Shown here: positions 23,721-35,716 of the stretch, in pieces
Layout of the letters: the number at the start of each line of letters is the position of its first letter
Numbering within the stretch: position 1 is the stretch's first letter
From: Gordius sp. MW1
Taxonomy: Eukaryota > Nematomorpha > Gordioida > Gordea > Gordiidae
DNA length: 64,000 bases
Direction: 5' to 3'
Assembly: GCA_964036665.1 (NCBI GenBank)
Contig: OZ038531.1
Span: 930,001-994,000 of the forward strand
The notes under the pieces: generated by a model
Told to the model about the DNA's origin: nothing
Databases searched by the model: none
Seen by the model: the letters and a program-made list of their open reading frames with translations, nothing else
Made by a program: the position numbers and the translations under genes

Positions 23721-25964
23721 TTTGCTAAAGCTAAAAAAAGAAATTTATCGCTGCTAGTACAAATTTTAACAATAAAAATGATCTTTAAATAAAAAAATGA
23801 GAGAGAATGTGGAAGAGTTAATTGAATTAAGGGAGATGATGAGATAAGAAGGCGTTGAATGGTTATAATGTATATGTATATATATATGTGAAACAATTTA
23901 TCAATAAATTGTCTTATTTGACCTGGATATTAGTGGTTGTGAAGTTATCACCACTTACTCTAATAAATGTCTACACTAGATATTATTATTACACAAAGAA
24001 TGATAATCAAATTATATCATAGACAAAACGGTTCCACCCATCAATATAGATCATGGAGTCGATGATATTTATTGTGGATGAAAAATTGAAGTTCTATGCT
24101 CATTAAATTAGCCTTTTTTTAATAAAAACATTTCTATTTATCTCGAAATTCTAACCTAATGTTATTGTGTTCATTATTGGAACAAGATAAAATTGCAAGA
24201 AAATTGTTGAGTAAAATTTAAAATTATAAGTTTTAGTTTATAAAATATTTATACATAATTTTTAAATAATTTTAATCCCTCAAATATGTATCAAAAATAG
24301 GATGTCAAATTGAGGATAACGATTAATAATAAAATCAATAATAAACCGCTACAATTTTTCGATAAATTTAAAAAATAAACTAATGCACCTTTATATTACG
24401 AGAATAAATTTTGTATTTTATTAACTAAATTATTAATTAAAATAACACAATAATAGAATATTATTTTTATCGTTTAAGCTTATTACAATTAACTAATGTC
24501 AAATTCGTTGTCCCCAAATTGTTAACAAAAATTTAATTGGTTCATTAAATTTCGAATTTTAAAAAGGTATTGTGGGAAAAAATATAACTATGAGAGAAGT
24601 TCTTTCAGGTGGGGATTCACCCCTTTATCCAGTCTTGATTTAAAAACAAGTGAGAAAAGGGCATAAAAAAATAAGTTTAGACAAAATTTAAACTGAAATA
24701 TCTTTTTTAAATTATAAAAAATAATATATAAATTTTTGATATAATTGTTTTTTATTTTGTTTTTAACATTATAAATCTTTGAAAGACATTGAAAACAATT
24801 TCGCACAACTATCTATAAAACGAAATTTAAAAAAATCTATGCCGCCGTTTCCTTAATATTAAATACTCCCAGGATCATTTTTTAATAAATATTAATATAT
24901 ATAAAAAATGCAATATATTGAATACAAACTTTTTCGCATTTATATTAGCTAGTGGGCATTTGTCGTTATTTTTTAATTTTTAGCAATTATTGTGTTACAT
25001 AGTAGAAGATATTTGGGTTAACACATTCCAAAAAGGTGAATTTTAATGAAGTTTTAGATATTATCATCACTTACAAAACAAAAATTTAATCTAAAATTTA
25101 AAATAATTGGAATTTCTTGTAAAAAATTCAATCAAATTTTGACGAATAAATTGGCTTTAAACTAAGTTCACTGGTTATTTTTAATATGACTTGGCTAGAT
25201 ATGGCTATAATAATAATTATTTATTATACAATTTAAATTATATATGTGTAATGGCCTTCTACCATTAAAAAACATGCCACATAACAAAATCTATTTTACG
25301 ACCTTATAATTATAATATAAATTAGGAGTTGTATACAAGATATTCCACTTTTATAAATTGAAAAATCGAACTAAAAAACATTTCACGTGGATGTTTATGA
25401 AATAGATAAGGTATCGGTAAATTATTTATCTTTTTCGTTTCAACTCGATATCTAATTAATATTTTTGTAAAAAATTTAATTAATGCCATAAAAAATTTAT
25501 TGGCAAACGAGTTTTTGGGATCGAAAAAGAGATATTGATTAAAAATCAACAAGGCTGCATAGGGGTCTGATAAAGTAGTGTACTTAGTTGTATAATTTAT
25601 GCTAATAATAAAAAAAACAAGAATACAAATATCCCTTTTAAGGTTTCGCTTCTTGCAGAGAGATGTAAGATGATTTGGAATTAGATATTTTTAGGGTATT
25701 TTATGTGTAACATAAAACCGCACTCACTGCCCTCCCCTTCCTTTATTGTCTTTTTTTATATGCGCGCCATCTTAAAGTATACACAATCCTAGAGCAAAGT
25801 AATTAAGCTTAAGAGGCACTGGAATAAATTAATACTCCTAAATTTTATTTAGACTTTTATTTATTTAAAATATAAGAAATGATTAAAATTAATTGCTATG
25901 CAATTTATGGGCTCGTTTTTTGTGCGTCGTCCGTCCGTCGTCCGTCCGTCGTCCACCAAGTTAT

Positions 25965-26020
25965 TTCTCCAGCTTCCCGGGCGAGAGATCCTGAGTTCGA
26001 TCCCCAGAGAGGACAAAAAT
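25965..26020 (+). other. tRNA-like Pol III B box, possible SINE head
   Basis: GGGCGAGAGATCCTGAGTTCGATCCCC contains a B-box (GGTTCGANTCC-like: AGTTCGATCCC) and is followed by a run of T. This resembles the head of a tRNA-derived SINE inside the inverted-repeat element. No full cloverleaf is visible, so it is not called a tRNA gene. Confidence 0.4.
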
Positions 26021-26078
26021 TTTTATTTTTTTTTTAAATTAAATTAAAATTTTGTTCTTGTTAATACCATTGATAATT

Positions 26079-27090
26079 CGACTTTTTGACCGTCCGCAGG
26101 CTACTGACCAATGGAAAAAATGACCATTGGCCAAAATGTGAATCCAAGTTTATTTTTTCGTTTTTTTTGACTATTATGATTGTTCCTGTTACTACCATTG
26201 CTATTATGAATTTTTGGCCGTCTACTGGCTGCTGACCAATGAAAAAAATGACCATTGGCCAAAATGTGAATCCAAGTTTATTTTTTCGTTTTTTTTTGAG
26301 TATTATGATTGTTCCTGTTACTACCATTGCTATTATGACTTTTTGGCCGTCCGCTGGCTGCTGACCGATGGAAAAAATGACCATTGGCCAAAATGTGATT
26401 CCAAGTTTTTTTTTCGTTTTAGTTTTGACTATTACGATTGTTCTTGTTACTATCATTGATAATAAGACTTTTTGGCCGGCCGCTGGCTGCTGACCAATGA
26501 AAAAAATGACCATTGGCCAAAATGTGAATCCGAGTTTATTTTTTCGTTTATTTTTGACTATTATGATTATTCCTGTTACTACCATTGCTATTATTACTTT
26601 TTGGCCGTCCGCTGGCTCCTGACCGATGGAAAAAATGACCATTGGCCAAAATGTGAATCGAAATTATTTTTCTTGTTTTTGTTTTACTATTATGATTGTT
26701 CCTGTTCCTACCATTGCTATTATGACTTTTTGGCCGTCCGCTGGCTGCTGACCAATGGAATAAAATGACCATTGGCCAAAATGTGATTCGAAAATGTTTT
26801 CCTCGTTTTTTTTGACTATTATGAATTTATATCCACTTTTACCGTGTCCTGGCTGCTGACCAATGGAATAAAATGACCATTGGCCAAAATGTGATTCGAA
26901 AATTTTTTTTTCGTTTTTTTTACTCTTATGAATTGATATCCATTTTTACCGTGTGCTGGCTGCTGACCGATGGAAAAAAATGACCATTGGCCAAAGTGAG
27001 CATCAAATTTTTTTTCCGTTTTTTTGGCTATCATTGACTTATAGAGTATCTGTTGGTACTGACCAATTGAGAAAAAATGACCATTCGCCA
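26079..27090. repeat. Nine-unit tandem array, ~129-bp unit
   Basis: The marker GACCATTGGCC occurs at 26122, 26250, 26379, 26508, 26637, 26767, 26875 and 26982, with a mutated one at 27079. This gives spacings of 128, 129, 129, 129, 130, 108, 107 and 97. Each unit contains an inverted repeat CCAATGG-AAAAAATGA-CCATTGG (some units CCGATGG). Because 129 is divisible by three, several frames stay open on both strands and give repetitive pseudo-ORFs up to 193 codons; these are not genes. Confidence 0.95.
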
Positions 27091-27886
27091 AATTTTTGTT
27101 TTTTTTAATTAAAAATTGTTCAAATTCAACAAAAATTTCTCCCAACAATTCTGCAAATTCTTAACATTGTGATGTTTTATAATATAATGTTTGTTAGACC
27201 CATAATCACTAAAGGCCGTAAAAACTAATGTAATACGCAACTAGATGCAAACACTAAATCTAACCCTAACCCTTGCCTATATTACATTTTGCCTATAAAT
27301 GGAAAATTTGTATAAATAATTAATTAATCATTAGGCATTTAATACCCCCCTATAGGCATTCTCGCCCCTTCCCACCTTTCTCGCCCATAAATTGCATAGC
27401 AAATATGATACATTTATACGAAGTAAAGATGAGTCGTCCCCCCTTCCCTTCTCCCCTCCCCTTCTCCCCTCCCCCTTCCCACGAGGGCCGAAGGCCCGAG
27501 TTTATATATACATTATGATTATAAGAAATATTTTTTTGTCTTTTTAAAAATAATATAATTGATCCTTATTTAGACTGCTGAGCTATGGTAAAATTTATCG
27601 TGCTCAAGTGGCACCTTCCCAACTGTAAATCTTCGTAAACCTATATTAGTTTGGAACTGGAAAAATTAATTTATTGATTTGAAATTAATCTACCCTGCTC
27701 CCCCCCCCCCTTTGGCTTAGAAGTTTTTAATTAATATATTTGTAAAGCATAAATGCCATCATATAGGCTTAATGACCAAACTAATCCTCCATGAGCTTTA
27801 TAGGAGTCTAAAATTTTATGTGAAAAAAATATAGGATTTTTATATCTAATCTAATATTATATTTGTTGAAAATAATAAATTTATAC

Positions 27887-28199
27887 TGGCTTGGGGGCCT
27901 ACATTAGAACCATGATGATTTTCTTTTTCTTCTGAACTTCTACCAGAAGTTTCTTCAATTTCAACTTTAATTTCAGAATTTTCTCCATCACCTATTGAAG
28001 TTTGAATTAACGGGACGCCACCAGCTAAATTATAACCGTTCCATGATTGAATTTCATCAATTATACTCTCAGAAGTTTCCGAATCTTCTTCGTCAAAATG
28101 GAATAATTTGTCAAAGTTAAGTATGATAGTTAAGTAAAAGATGGATTTTAAAAAGAAAAACATCACCCATATTATGCCAGGTGAAAAATGATAAAACAT
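27887..28199 (-). CDS. Candidate first coding exon (signal peptide + acidic segment)
   Basis: An ATG at 28197-28199 opens a frame with a strongly hydrophobic stretch (residues about 8-28, IIWVMFFFLKSIFYLTIIL), usable as signal peptide or anchor. A Ser/Glu/Asp-rich hydrophilic segment follows. A donor (GTATAA, 27886-27881) after ...GCC A leaves phase 1, exactly the phase needed to join the exon at 18804-19226 and give ...AIKCGDPP. Together the chain would be 1518 codons including stop. The 8.7-kb first intron and the absence of transcript data keep this tentative. It could instead be an exon of another membrane protein. Confidence 0.45.
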
Positions 28200-30962
28200 A
28201 TATTCACCTCCATACGACTTTATATTAATATTAATGAATTCCCGATATAAATAATTTATCGGTCGATAAAATTGAAATTTTGAATAAGAATCCTGACAAG
28301 TCAATTACGATTTTTTTTAATGATGCATATATATATAATATCGGGAAAAGTTTTTTTTGTGAAGAATAAAAATATGAAATGAGTAAGAAGGGGTGGGGGG
28401 GGGGGGGGTTGATAGGGAAAAAGAGATGATAAATATTGATTCTTTTTAAAGTCTCTAACGCAAACAAATTATTTAAACACCACCATCAAAGAGTAGTATA
28501 CATACCATACATATAGAATATGTCTGATTCTCATATATAATTCCTCCTGCCCATGTCAGCGCCGCATACATTTATTATGATTAAAATTAGGGTAATATAA
28601 ACAATAGCTAGGCCATGCTATAAAATATTTAAAAAATATTACTATTTTTCCTAAATTTTACTTTAAAATAAAAAAAATAATTTAATTTTTAGGAGAAAGA
28701 AAATGAAATTTATTCATAACAAATAGAATTTATAATTATATATAAATATTCCCAGAACATATTAATGATATTTTAATGCATAAAATTTCTATTTGGCAAA
28801 AAGGTATTGGAAGAAGCGTTAATAAAATAATTAAAAATTAATTAATTTTGTCAAGACTTGTTAAGAATGAGTTTTGGGAATTACTTTTAACGTGGTCCAA
28901 CTTATTTATACCAATTATACTTTTATATGGTTTCATTTTGAGTAATAACTTTTCTTTCTCACTGTTTTGTTAATTGAATTCTTCAAGACCCACACATTTA
29001 TTAAATTTTCATCAAAATACTACAGATAACATAGGATTGGCTAACTAAAATTAAATATAGAAATGTGTTAAGTTGTGAATAATTTAATTAAATAAATTAA
29101 AAATATTTAATTAAATGCTTCTTTAACAGTTTAGTATACTTTTCTTTCTACTGAAATAAGTGTAACAATTTTAATTTATCATCCAACGCAAATTAGCATT
29201 ACAAAGCAAGTTGGCTTTATCTCTCATTCTAGGCGACATTCAATTATAACTGTTCATAATCACTAAATCAAAATTATATTTTGACTAAAAAAAGTGGATT
29301 TTCTTTAAAGAAAACTTCAAAAAAAGGCAAGGAGGGGGCAAGGGGGTTTAAAGTACCCCCATAGAGCGCGTTAAAGTTATTAGTATGCAAATTACTTGGC
29401 TTTATACAAAAAGTTAACGACTTATTTTTTACACATTTGACATTTTTGCACATTTGATATATTTTATTATTCATCTGAATTATGTTAAAGATATTAATAT
29501 AATTTAATTGATGATTTATATTATTTTGTAAACAAAAGCCCAGAAATTTGGTTTTTCGAGTAACTAAGCAACTTCGACAAAGAGATCATTTTTAAAGGAG
29601 AGAAATTAGCTTCTGATAATGATAGTACAAAAAACAACTTTTTAAAATAATAAATCCACATTATATTCACTTAATAGCATTTTTGAGATTTTCAATTAAG
29701 ATATCGGCTTTGATATTTGCAAATATATAATTTTTAAATTATGTTCTATGGCACTAACTAAAAATTTATAGTAATTTTTTGTTATATTTTTATTAAAACA
29801 AAATAAAAAAATATAAGTAATATATTGTTTAAAGCTTAATAAATAGCATAGATTTTTATATGGAAATCGGGTTAAGTAAACTAAAAAAAATAATTTTAAA
29901 AATTTTTAATTCGCATTTTAAAGTAATTTTTTAACGAAGATAAAATTATAAATAATATGATTACAGAATTCTTAAAAAAGCGACTTTAAGTTTGTATTAT
30001 GTATTTTAAAAATATAATTACTCTAAAATTTTTAAAATATCAACTTTTTACTGTATATTTCTTACTTGAAATGGCGGCTTGAGAATTTGTGAATAGAAAT
30101 AAAATGGCAAATAATATCATCTACTAGGAAATGTTTAGTAGAAATGGATAAATTTTAATTAAAAATAAAATTTTCCACTTCATTTCTCGTCCTTTGTTTT
30201 TTTAAGTAATTTCTAAGATATTAATTTCCATTTTAATTACGCAATTGACCTTCGAAGAAGTCCCCATGGGAAATTATTGGCTAGTTATTCAACATTCATA
30301 GCACTTTAATTATATATTGGAATGAGAAGAAATTCAAGTGTTAAATCTTTAATGTGCAGAGATGGAGGATCTGTAGAACTATTCTAATATTCGAGCTAAT
30401 CCATGATAGGGGAAACTTTTTGCAGAAGCAAATGTTTATGTTAGAGATTTTTTAAAAGCAGCACATCGGATTTAGATGAATTAGATGAGCGCCATGGGAT
30501 TTTGGCATATAGCAAGATGTTTATTGTTTTATTGTTCTACTTAATAAAATTGCAAATCGTTCAACGACAGCTTCGTAATCTAGGTGAATTTTTTTATCGA
30601 CTAAACAGCTGAAATATAGATGAAATATCCTGATTTTGCCCCCCCCCCCCCCAAACATCCAGATTAAAAGTGGAATAAAAATGTAATTAAAAATATATTT
30701 GGCGACATAACTTGACAGTAGCTCTGAAAGTGATTTTTTTAGGCTAGACATTAAGACCTAGAGGTAAGGTCGGGCCGTATAAATTATAGAGGGCCTGCAT
30801 GGGTTATCTAAAACCCCAACAGAAAGAAGTTTAAGATTAATTTCATTTAAAACTAGAAAATAAGCCCGAGCAATTTATATTTAAAACTTGCTAATTTTAA
30901 AATGCCTTTACATATAAAATTTATAATTTTTTGACCAATCATATTCACTTAAACAAATCACT
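28200..30962. other. AT-rich spacer
   Basis: No supported gene on either strand. Poly-G (28,393-28,408) and poly-C (30,640-30,652) runs and a weak GGGCC-containing patch near 30,765-30,810 are the only departures from AT-rich sequence. Confidence 0.5.
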
Positions 30963-31125
30963 TTAGGGCGTAGCCTGGAGGGTCAGCTGCCCCCTCCCCT
31001 ATATAAAAAATAAATTTCAATACTAAAAACCCTTAAAAATTACAAAGCTTATGCCCCCCCCCCCCTAAATTAAACTTTTAAACATTTCGCCCCCCCCCCC
31101 TAATCCAAAACCTGACTACGCCCAT
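30963..31125. repeat. GGGCGTAGCC MITE, copy 6 (subfamily B)
   Basis: TTAGGGCGTAGCC...GACTACGCCCAT with flanks AAATCACT and AAATCAAT (7/8). The core differs from copies 1, 3 and 5: ACTAAAAACCCTTAAAA and two C-runs separated by TTAAACTTTTAAACATTTCG. It shares this core with the copies at 41,359 and 59,795. Confidence 0.85.
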
Positions 31126-31157
31126 AAATCAATTATTTAAATTTTATCTGTTAGACG

Positions 31158-31324
31158 CATGGGCGTAGCCAGAATTGGAGTTAGAGAGGGGGGCAATAAT
31201 GATTTAGGGAGGGGAAAAGGAATAAATTTTCGAAATTTTAGCCATAATTATATTAAATTTTAAAGAATTTTTGTATTTAAAGGGGGCAGCCGCCCCTCCC
31301 TGCCTCCCCCTGGCTACATTCATG
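31158..31324. repeat. GGGCGTAGCC MITE, copy 7 (subfamily A, inverted)
   Basis: CATGGGCGTAGCCAGAATTGG...CCCTGGCTACATTCATG, only 32 bp from copy 6. Core TTTTAGCCATAATTATATTAAA as in subfamily A but inverted. Right terminus mutated; no clear target duplication. Confidence 0.8.
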
Positions 31325-32626
31325 CATACAAACTTATCAAAGTTATTAAAAATGTTAACAAACGGTCTCATTATAGAGACTATGGATCAAATTGAAAAAA
31401 GTGATTTTGCAGGCTTTTGATGAACAAATGCCCAAAATCATTTGCTTTCATATTTTCCTAGGTTTAATGTTACTCAAAAGTAACGCTTAATAAAAGGGAT
31501 GATAAATATTAATTTTCTAAGGATATAAATAACATTTTTAATTGCTATGCAATTTATGGGCTCGTTTTTGGTTGTCCGTCCGTCCTGTCCAATTTGTAAT
31601 TTTTCAATAATTGCTGTGGAAACTTAAACGGGTTTTTAATGGCTATGGACTTATGCTTCTGTGAAAGACTTTTATTTGCTTTCGCAAATAGAGTAGCTAA
31701 TGACCGCTGATTGGCTTTAATTTTTTCGACCTCGCCCGAGCCCAAATATTATAAATTTTTAGTGTCCAACTGATTACTAGCATTATTATTAATATAATAT
31801 ATATATATATTATAAAAATTTTAATAAACAATATGTGAAAATCTAACTATTCAAAGACAAGATGACATTATTTAAATGATATTAAATTAAATATTGCTTA
31901 ATTACTTCAATTATTTCGCTGAAACCAATAATTTTGTTTACTCTCTCGCTGACGCAAGGTGGAAATAAGTTATACAAGTAATTAATTTAAATAGAGAAAT
32001 TGACATAAAATATTTAATACTTAACAAAAACCACAATTTAATTTAGGGCTAAATAACATTGAAATGCGACAAATCTTGACAATTAAATTATAAACTTAAC
32101 TGGTAAACTTGTCATTATTATATTAGTAATAAAAGTGTTGTAAAAACGGCTGGGTTTTGTTTGGTCGACTTTTGCTTTTAGTCGACTACACATACACAGA
32201 CCAAAGCTTTTTATGTCTGTTTTCTTAGTCGATCCTTAAGCTTAGTCGAAATTTGAAAAACATACCGGAGTCGAAACCCTACCGTATACAACCTAAAAAA
32301 TATTGTTATTGATACAAATAAATAATTTAAAATTGGCTTAAGTACTATAAACATATTATTATGATGGTATGTATATCAACTAGATCCAAAAAATATTAAG
32401 AATTTAATTTGTTTATTGGTTATATTAAGTAGGGAACATTAATTTAAAAATAATTAAAATTAAGACCTTTTAAATATTAAATTAAAAATACAATGTTTTT
32501 GCCATCTGAATCCTTACTAATTTTATTATATTGAGCGCGTTATAATTCATAATTATAGCACGCATATCTAAAAATTAAAATTATAAATAATTTATGTAGT
32601 TAAAAAACAAAATAAAATTTCAAAAA
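31325..32626. other. AT-rich spacer with two repeat pieces
   Basis: About 31,531-31,570 repeats the left end of the 25,893 element (TTGCTATGCAATTTATGGGCTCG) plus GTCCGTCC. About 32,132-32,283 is a second, more decayed copy of the hAT-type MITE seen at 9,696 (GTGTTGTAAAAACGGCTGGG, GGTCGAC; the inverted end is worn). Otherwise no genes; this is the 3' side of WDR76. Confidence 0.55.
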
Positions 32627-35600
32627 TTATGGAGCTTGTGTAAATATGAAAGCTTTTCCCTTTGAATTTCCTCCACCCAACATATTAAGCCTGGGGTGAA
32701 AGGCGTTTAGAGAGGTAATAGAAGTTAGCAGAGGAGCAGTTAAACTATATACGTGACTTCCCGTTAATGAATATATCTCCACCTATAGTCACCAAATATA
32801 AAATTCAATTAAATTTAAAAATTATAAAAGTTAAAAATAATAAAAGTTTATAATCAGTAAATCTTAATTAAAAATAATGCAATTTTAAAAATCTAGAGTG
32901 TGAATTTATTTTTGTAATACATTATGTTAGAAAAAAAAATTATTTATATAAATTGATGATTATTTCTTAACCTGACGAGGTTGTTTCATGCAACCAACTA
33001 CAAAGTATTCTTCGTACATAGGATGCCAAGTTGCTCTAAAATTTGTCAACCAACGTCCAACATGATTGTTATGCCTGAACATAATTAAATTTAAACAATA
33101 CTTTTTCAAAAATAAATAAAAAAAAAAGTTAATTTTAAATCCAAAAGGTATTGTGCACAATTAGCTAATTATAAGTATAATTAGTGCTTCTTTCATTGAT
33201 AATAATAATATGTTATCTTATAAACATTACACAAAGTTATCTCCTTTTGATTTAAGAGATCTTAAAACTAGTGTTGTGAGATGGCATCAGAATAGTAAAA
33301 ACTAAAAAATAGAACTTAATTAAAAATTATACAAAACCATGTTTTAAGGTATTTGAGGCTGCAACTTAAAATCTGCTCCTATGATGTTTATAGTTTACCT
33401 ATAGGAGAGCACCTAACAAACTACCACTAATTTTAATAAATTTGGCAGAAAAAAATGATAACAAATTTTTTTTACGGTATGCATGTGATGGGCAGAAGGT
33501 CTGAAGTGTTTTCTTTATTAGATGACTCCACAAACTCTTCCACTTTAGCATTCACAACATCAAAAACGCGAATATGGTCGTCTATGCTGAGTGTCAACAC
33601 TTTGCTGCCTGTCAAAGGACTAAAGCAGGCACTGTGAACACCCTTTTTATTGGGCATTCTAACGAGGGCTGTTGAAAGATAAGATGGACCTTTCATCTTT
33701 CTCATATCCCAAATACAGGCATAACTGGTAAAAAATAATATTTAATTGACCTCAATTACAGGTAAAATATAATTGTCGGAAAAGTTCTTTTTATAAAATA
33801 TACATTTTTTGTTGCAAAATTGACCTGAAAATTTACAAATAAGTCAAAAGGTTTCTAAATTCAGCAAAATTGTTGCTTAAAAAACATAATAGTCAAAAAG
33901 GTTACCCAAAAAAGACAATAACCTTGATATTTGATATCTTTTATCAAAAAATAGTTGTTTAACACAAATTTTAAAAATGTTTTCCAACACTACAATATCC
34001 TAAAAAATGTTTTAATATTTATAAAAATATTTGCGATTTTCAGGCACCTGTCAGGGGAAGAAGTTAGAAAAAGGTTGTGATTCTGAGGATGTACTTGTAA
34101 AGTTCTAAGAGAACGATTCGAACATCTATATGTTTGAGTTCCACTTTTTCTAATAATTATAATTTAAAATTTATTAATTTCAACTAAAAACTTATATTTA
34201 CATTAAATTTTTGATATTTTAAAATTATTTTTATCAAAATATTATTAAACCCATCCTCTCTGGTGTCAACTAAAACAACAGTGCCATCTTGTTGAGCTAA
34301 GAGAAAGGTGGAGCCATCGGGAGAATTAAAATCTAAGCCTTTACACAAATTTCCATCTTCCATTGGTGTTCCATAAACCTTAAAACATATAAAGTTATAC
34401 ATTCCTTATAAAATTAAATTAATAAATTGAATCAAAAACATTATAATTTACAAGATTATAATGCTAAGATCAACAAAGAGTTGATTTAACAATATTACAT
34501 AAAAATTTATATGAAAAATATATACCTCTTCAAAAACCATTTTGTTTAAATCACCCCTTCTAACTGAAGCATCATAACTTGATGAATATATTGATGTGGG
34601 ATTGCTGATAGGCATGTTGAGGCTATAAATTGGACGATTATGTGGTTGAAGTGTTACAACTTGCTCATCATATTCTTTCAATGTCTAATTTGTCAAAAAT
34701 GGAAATTAAAAAAACAAATTTAAAACATTATATAGCAAGTAATACTAAAACATATTGAAAATACTGTGTTCCATATGCCCAAACTTCCAATTTTGTCACC
34801 AGCAAAAAATAAGGGGGTTTGTCCTGTTGACCAACATATAGAAAATATCCTTTCAGGTACCATTTTGCGAGCATGATAATCTTCTATATGCAAACTTTTC
34901 ATATCTTTCATGAACCTTATAAAATTATTATTATGTTAAATATTAGATGGACACATTTTTATTGTTTATCTATAAATGTAGGATGTTTAAAAATAAATTT
35001 TTCATATTTTTTGGCCTACTGAGAATCTAATTTATTGTTTTGAGAAAGAGTTAAAGGTTTGCCATTTTTTGAATCATTGAGTTCACTTGTGTGCAATCTT
35101 GAGGCAAACTGAGAGAGCATACTGTCAAGTGGAAGATCATTTTGGGTTAAACAGGCAGATGCAAATGACATTTTCTTTTCTTTACGTTCCTTTATAAAGC
35201 AACATTTATATATTCTTCACTTTATAATAACAGTTTAATTTGTAATAAATAATTTACTTTAGAGTATTATAAATTATATATGTAACAATATGCTTCAATA
35301 AAGATATTTTATTACTTCAGGTTCATAATAAAGCATTTCATTGGGTACAACAGACACCTTCTCAGCAGGAAGTTTCTTAACTCTTAAGCTTCTCCTTAAG
35401 GGTTCATTGTTTTCTTTTACTTTTCTGCAATTAGTTTAAAATTTATAATAAAATATGCATACCTTATTCTAAAAACGGGTTTTTTCTTTTTCTTTATATT
35501 GTCTGCAACTATCTCATGTTTGATCTAAAATAAGTTTAAATGATTTTCAAAAAGTTTAATAACCTGAGATACACCTAACGAAGCGAGATAATCTAATTTC

Positions 35601-35716
35601 TCTCTAATATTCTTTTGTCGTTCAAGTTCATAATCAGAAACTTCAGAATGATGATTCACACTTTTAGCTGGCTTATTAGTAATTATATTTTTATTACGAT
35701 TACGAGTCAAAACCAT
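32627..35716 (-). CDS. WDR76: WD repeat-containing protein 76 (WDR76/CMR1 family)
   Basis: Eleven exons with GT/AG borders and continuous phase: 35564-35716, 35463-35524, 35316-35424, 35020-35189, 34765-34915, 34526-34684, 34251-34378, 34048-34149, 33476-33724, 32972-33074, 32627-32782. Total 1542 bp, 513 residues plus stop, close to the family's usual size. Residues 1-164 are a basic, Lys/Arg-rich N-terminus. The WD40 propeller follows, with family landmarks: LGIWNT, SSSYDASVRRGDLNKMVFEE, LTSSPDR, YACIWDMRK, LSIDDHIRVFDV, HNNHVGRW, and the final GGGNSKGKAFIF strand. The minus-strand ATG at 35716 is the first in frame. WDR76 proteins are nuclear, bind chromatin at damaged DNA and, in vertebrates, act with CUL4-DDB1. 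That role here is by family only. Introns are mostly short. It looks intact. Confidence 0.9.

Larger units (their letters stand above)
21098..25892. other. AT-rich region, probably a long intron or intergenic
   Basis: Nearly 5 kb without a recognisable exon. It contains a partial GGGCGTAGCC-type MITE (about 22,650-22,715, with paired G and C runs), a GGCCCG-rich repeat (23,168-23,310) and two members of a ~200-bp interspersed family (22,870-23,050 and 23,535-23,720). If the exon at 27,887-28,199 belongs to the CCP/Ig gene, all of this is its first intron. Confidence 0.5.
25893..27402. mobile_element. Element with 22-bp inverted repeats enclosing a 129-bp tandem array
   Basis: The left end TTGCTATGCAATTTATGGGC at 25893 is matched by its reverse complement (GCCCATAAATTGCATAGCAA) ending at 27402. 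A single left end of the same kind (TTGCTATGCAATTTATGGGCTCG) is present near 31,540-31,570, so this is a repeat family. Inside are GTCC/GTCG micro-repeats (25,921-25,965), a tRNA-like B-box segment, and nine tandem ~129-bp units. No transposase. Flanking target duplication not resolved. Confidence 0.65.

Noticed and set aside
25965-26020. Genuine tRNA gene
   Set aside because: Only a B-box-like stretch is present; no A box or cloverleaf could be folded.
26061-26772. Long repetitive ORFs (193 codons on minus, ~98 on plus) in the tandem array
   Set aside because: They exist on both strands because the repeat unit is 129 bp, a multiple of three. There is no start context, no homology, and frames end where the unit length changes.
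27257-27275. TAACCCTAACCC as a telomere-like sequence
   Set aside because: Only two units; far too short and isolated.
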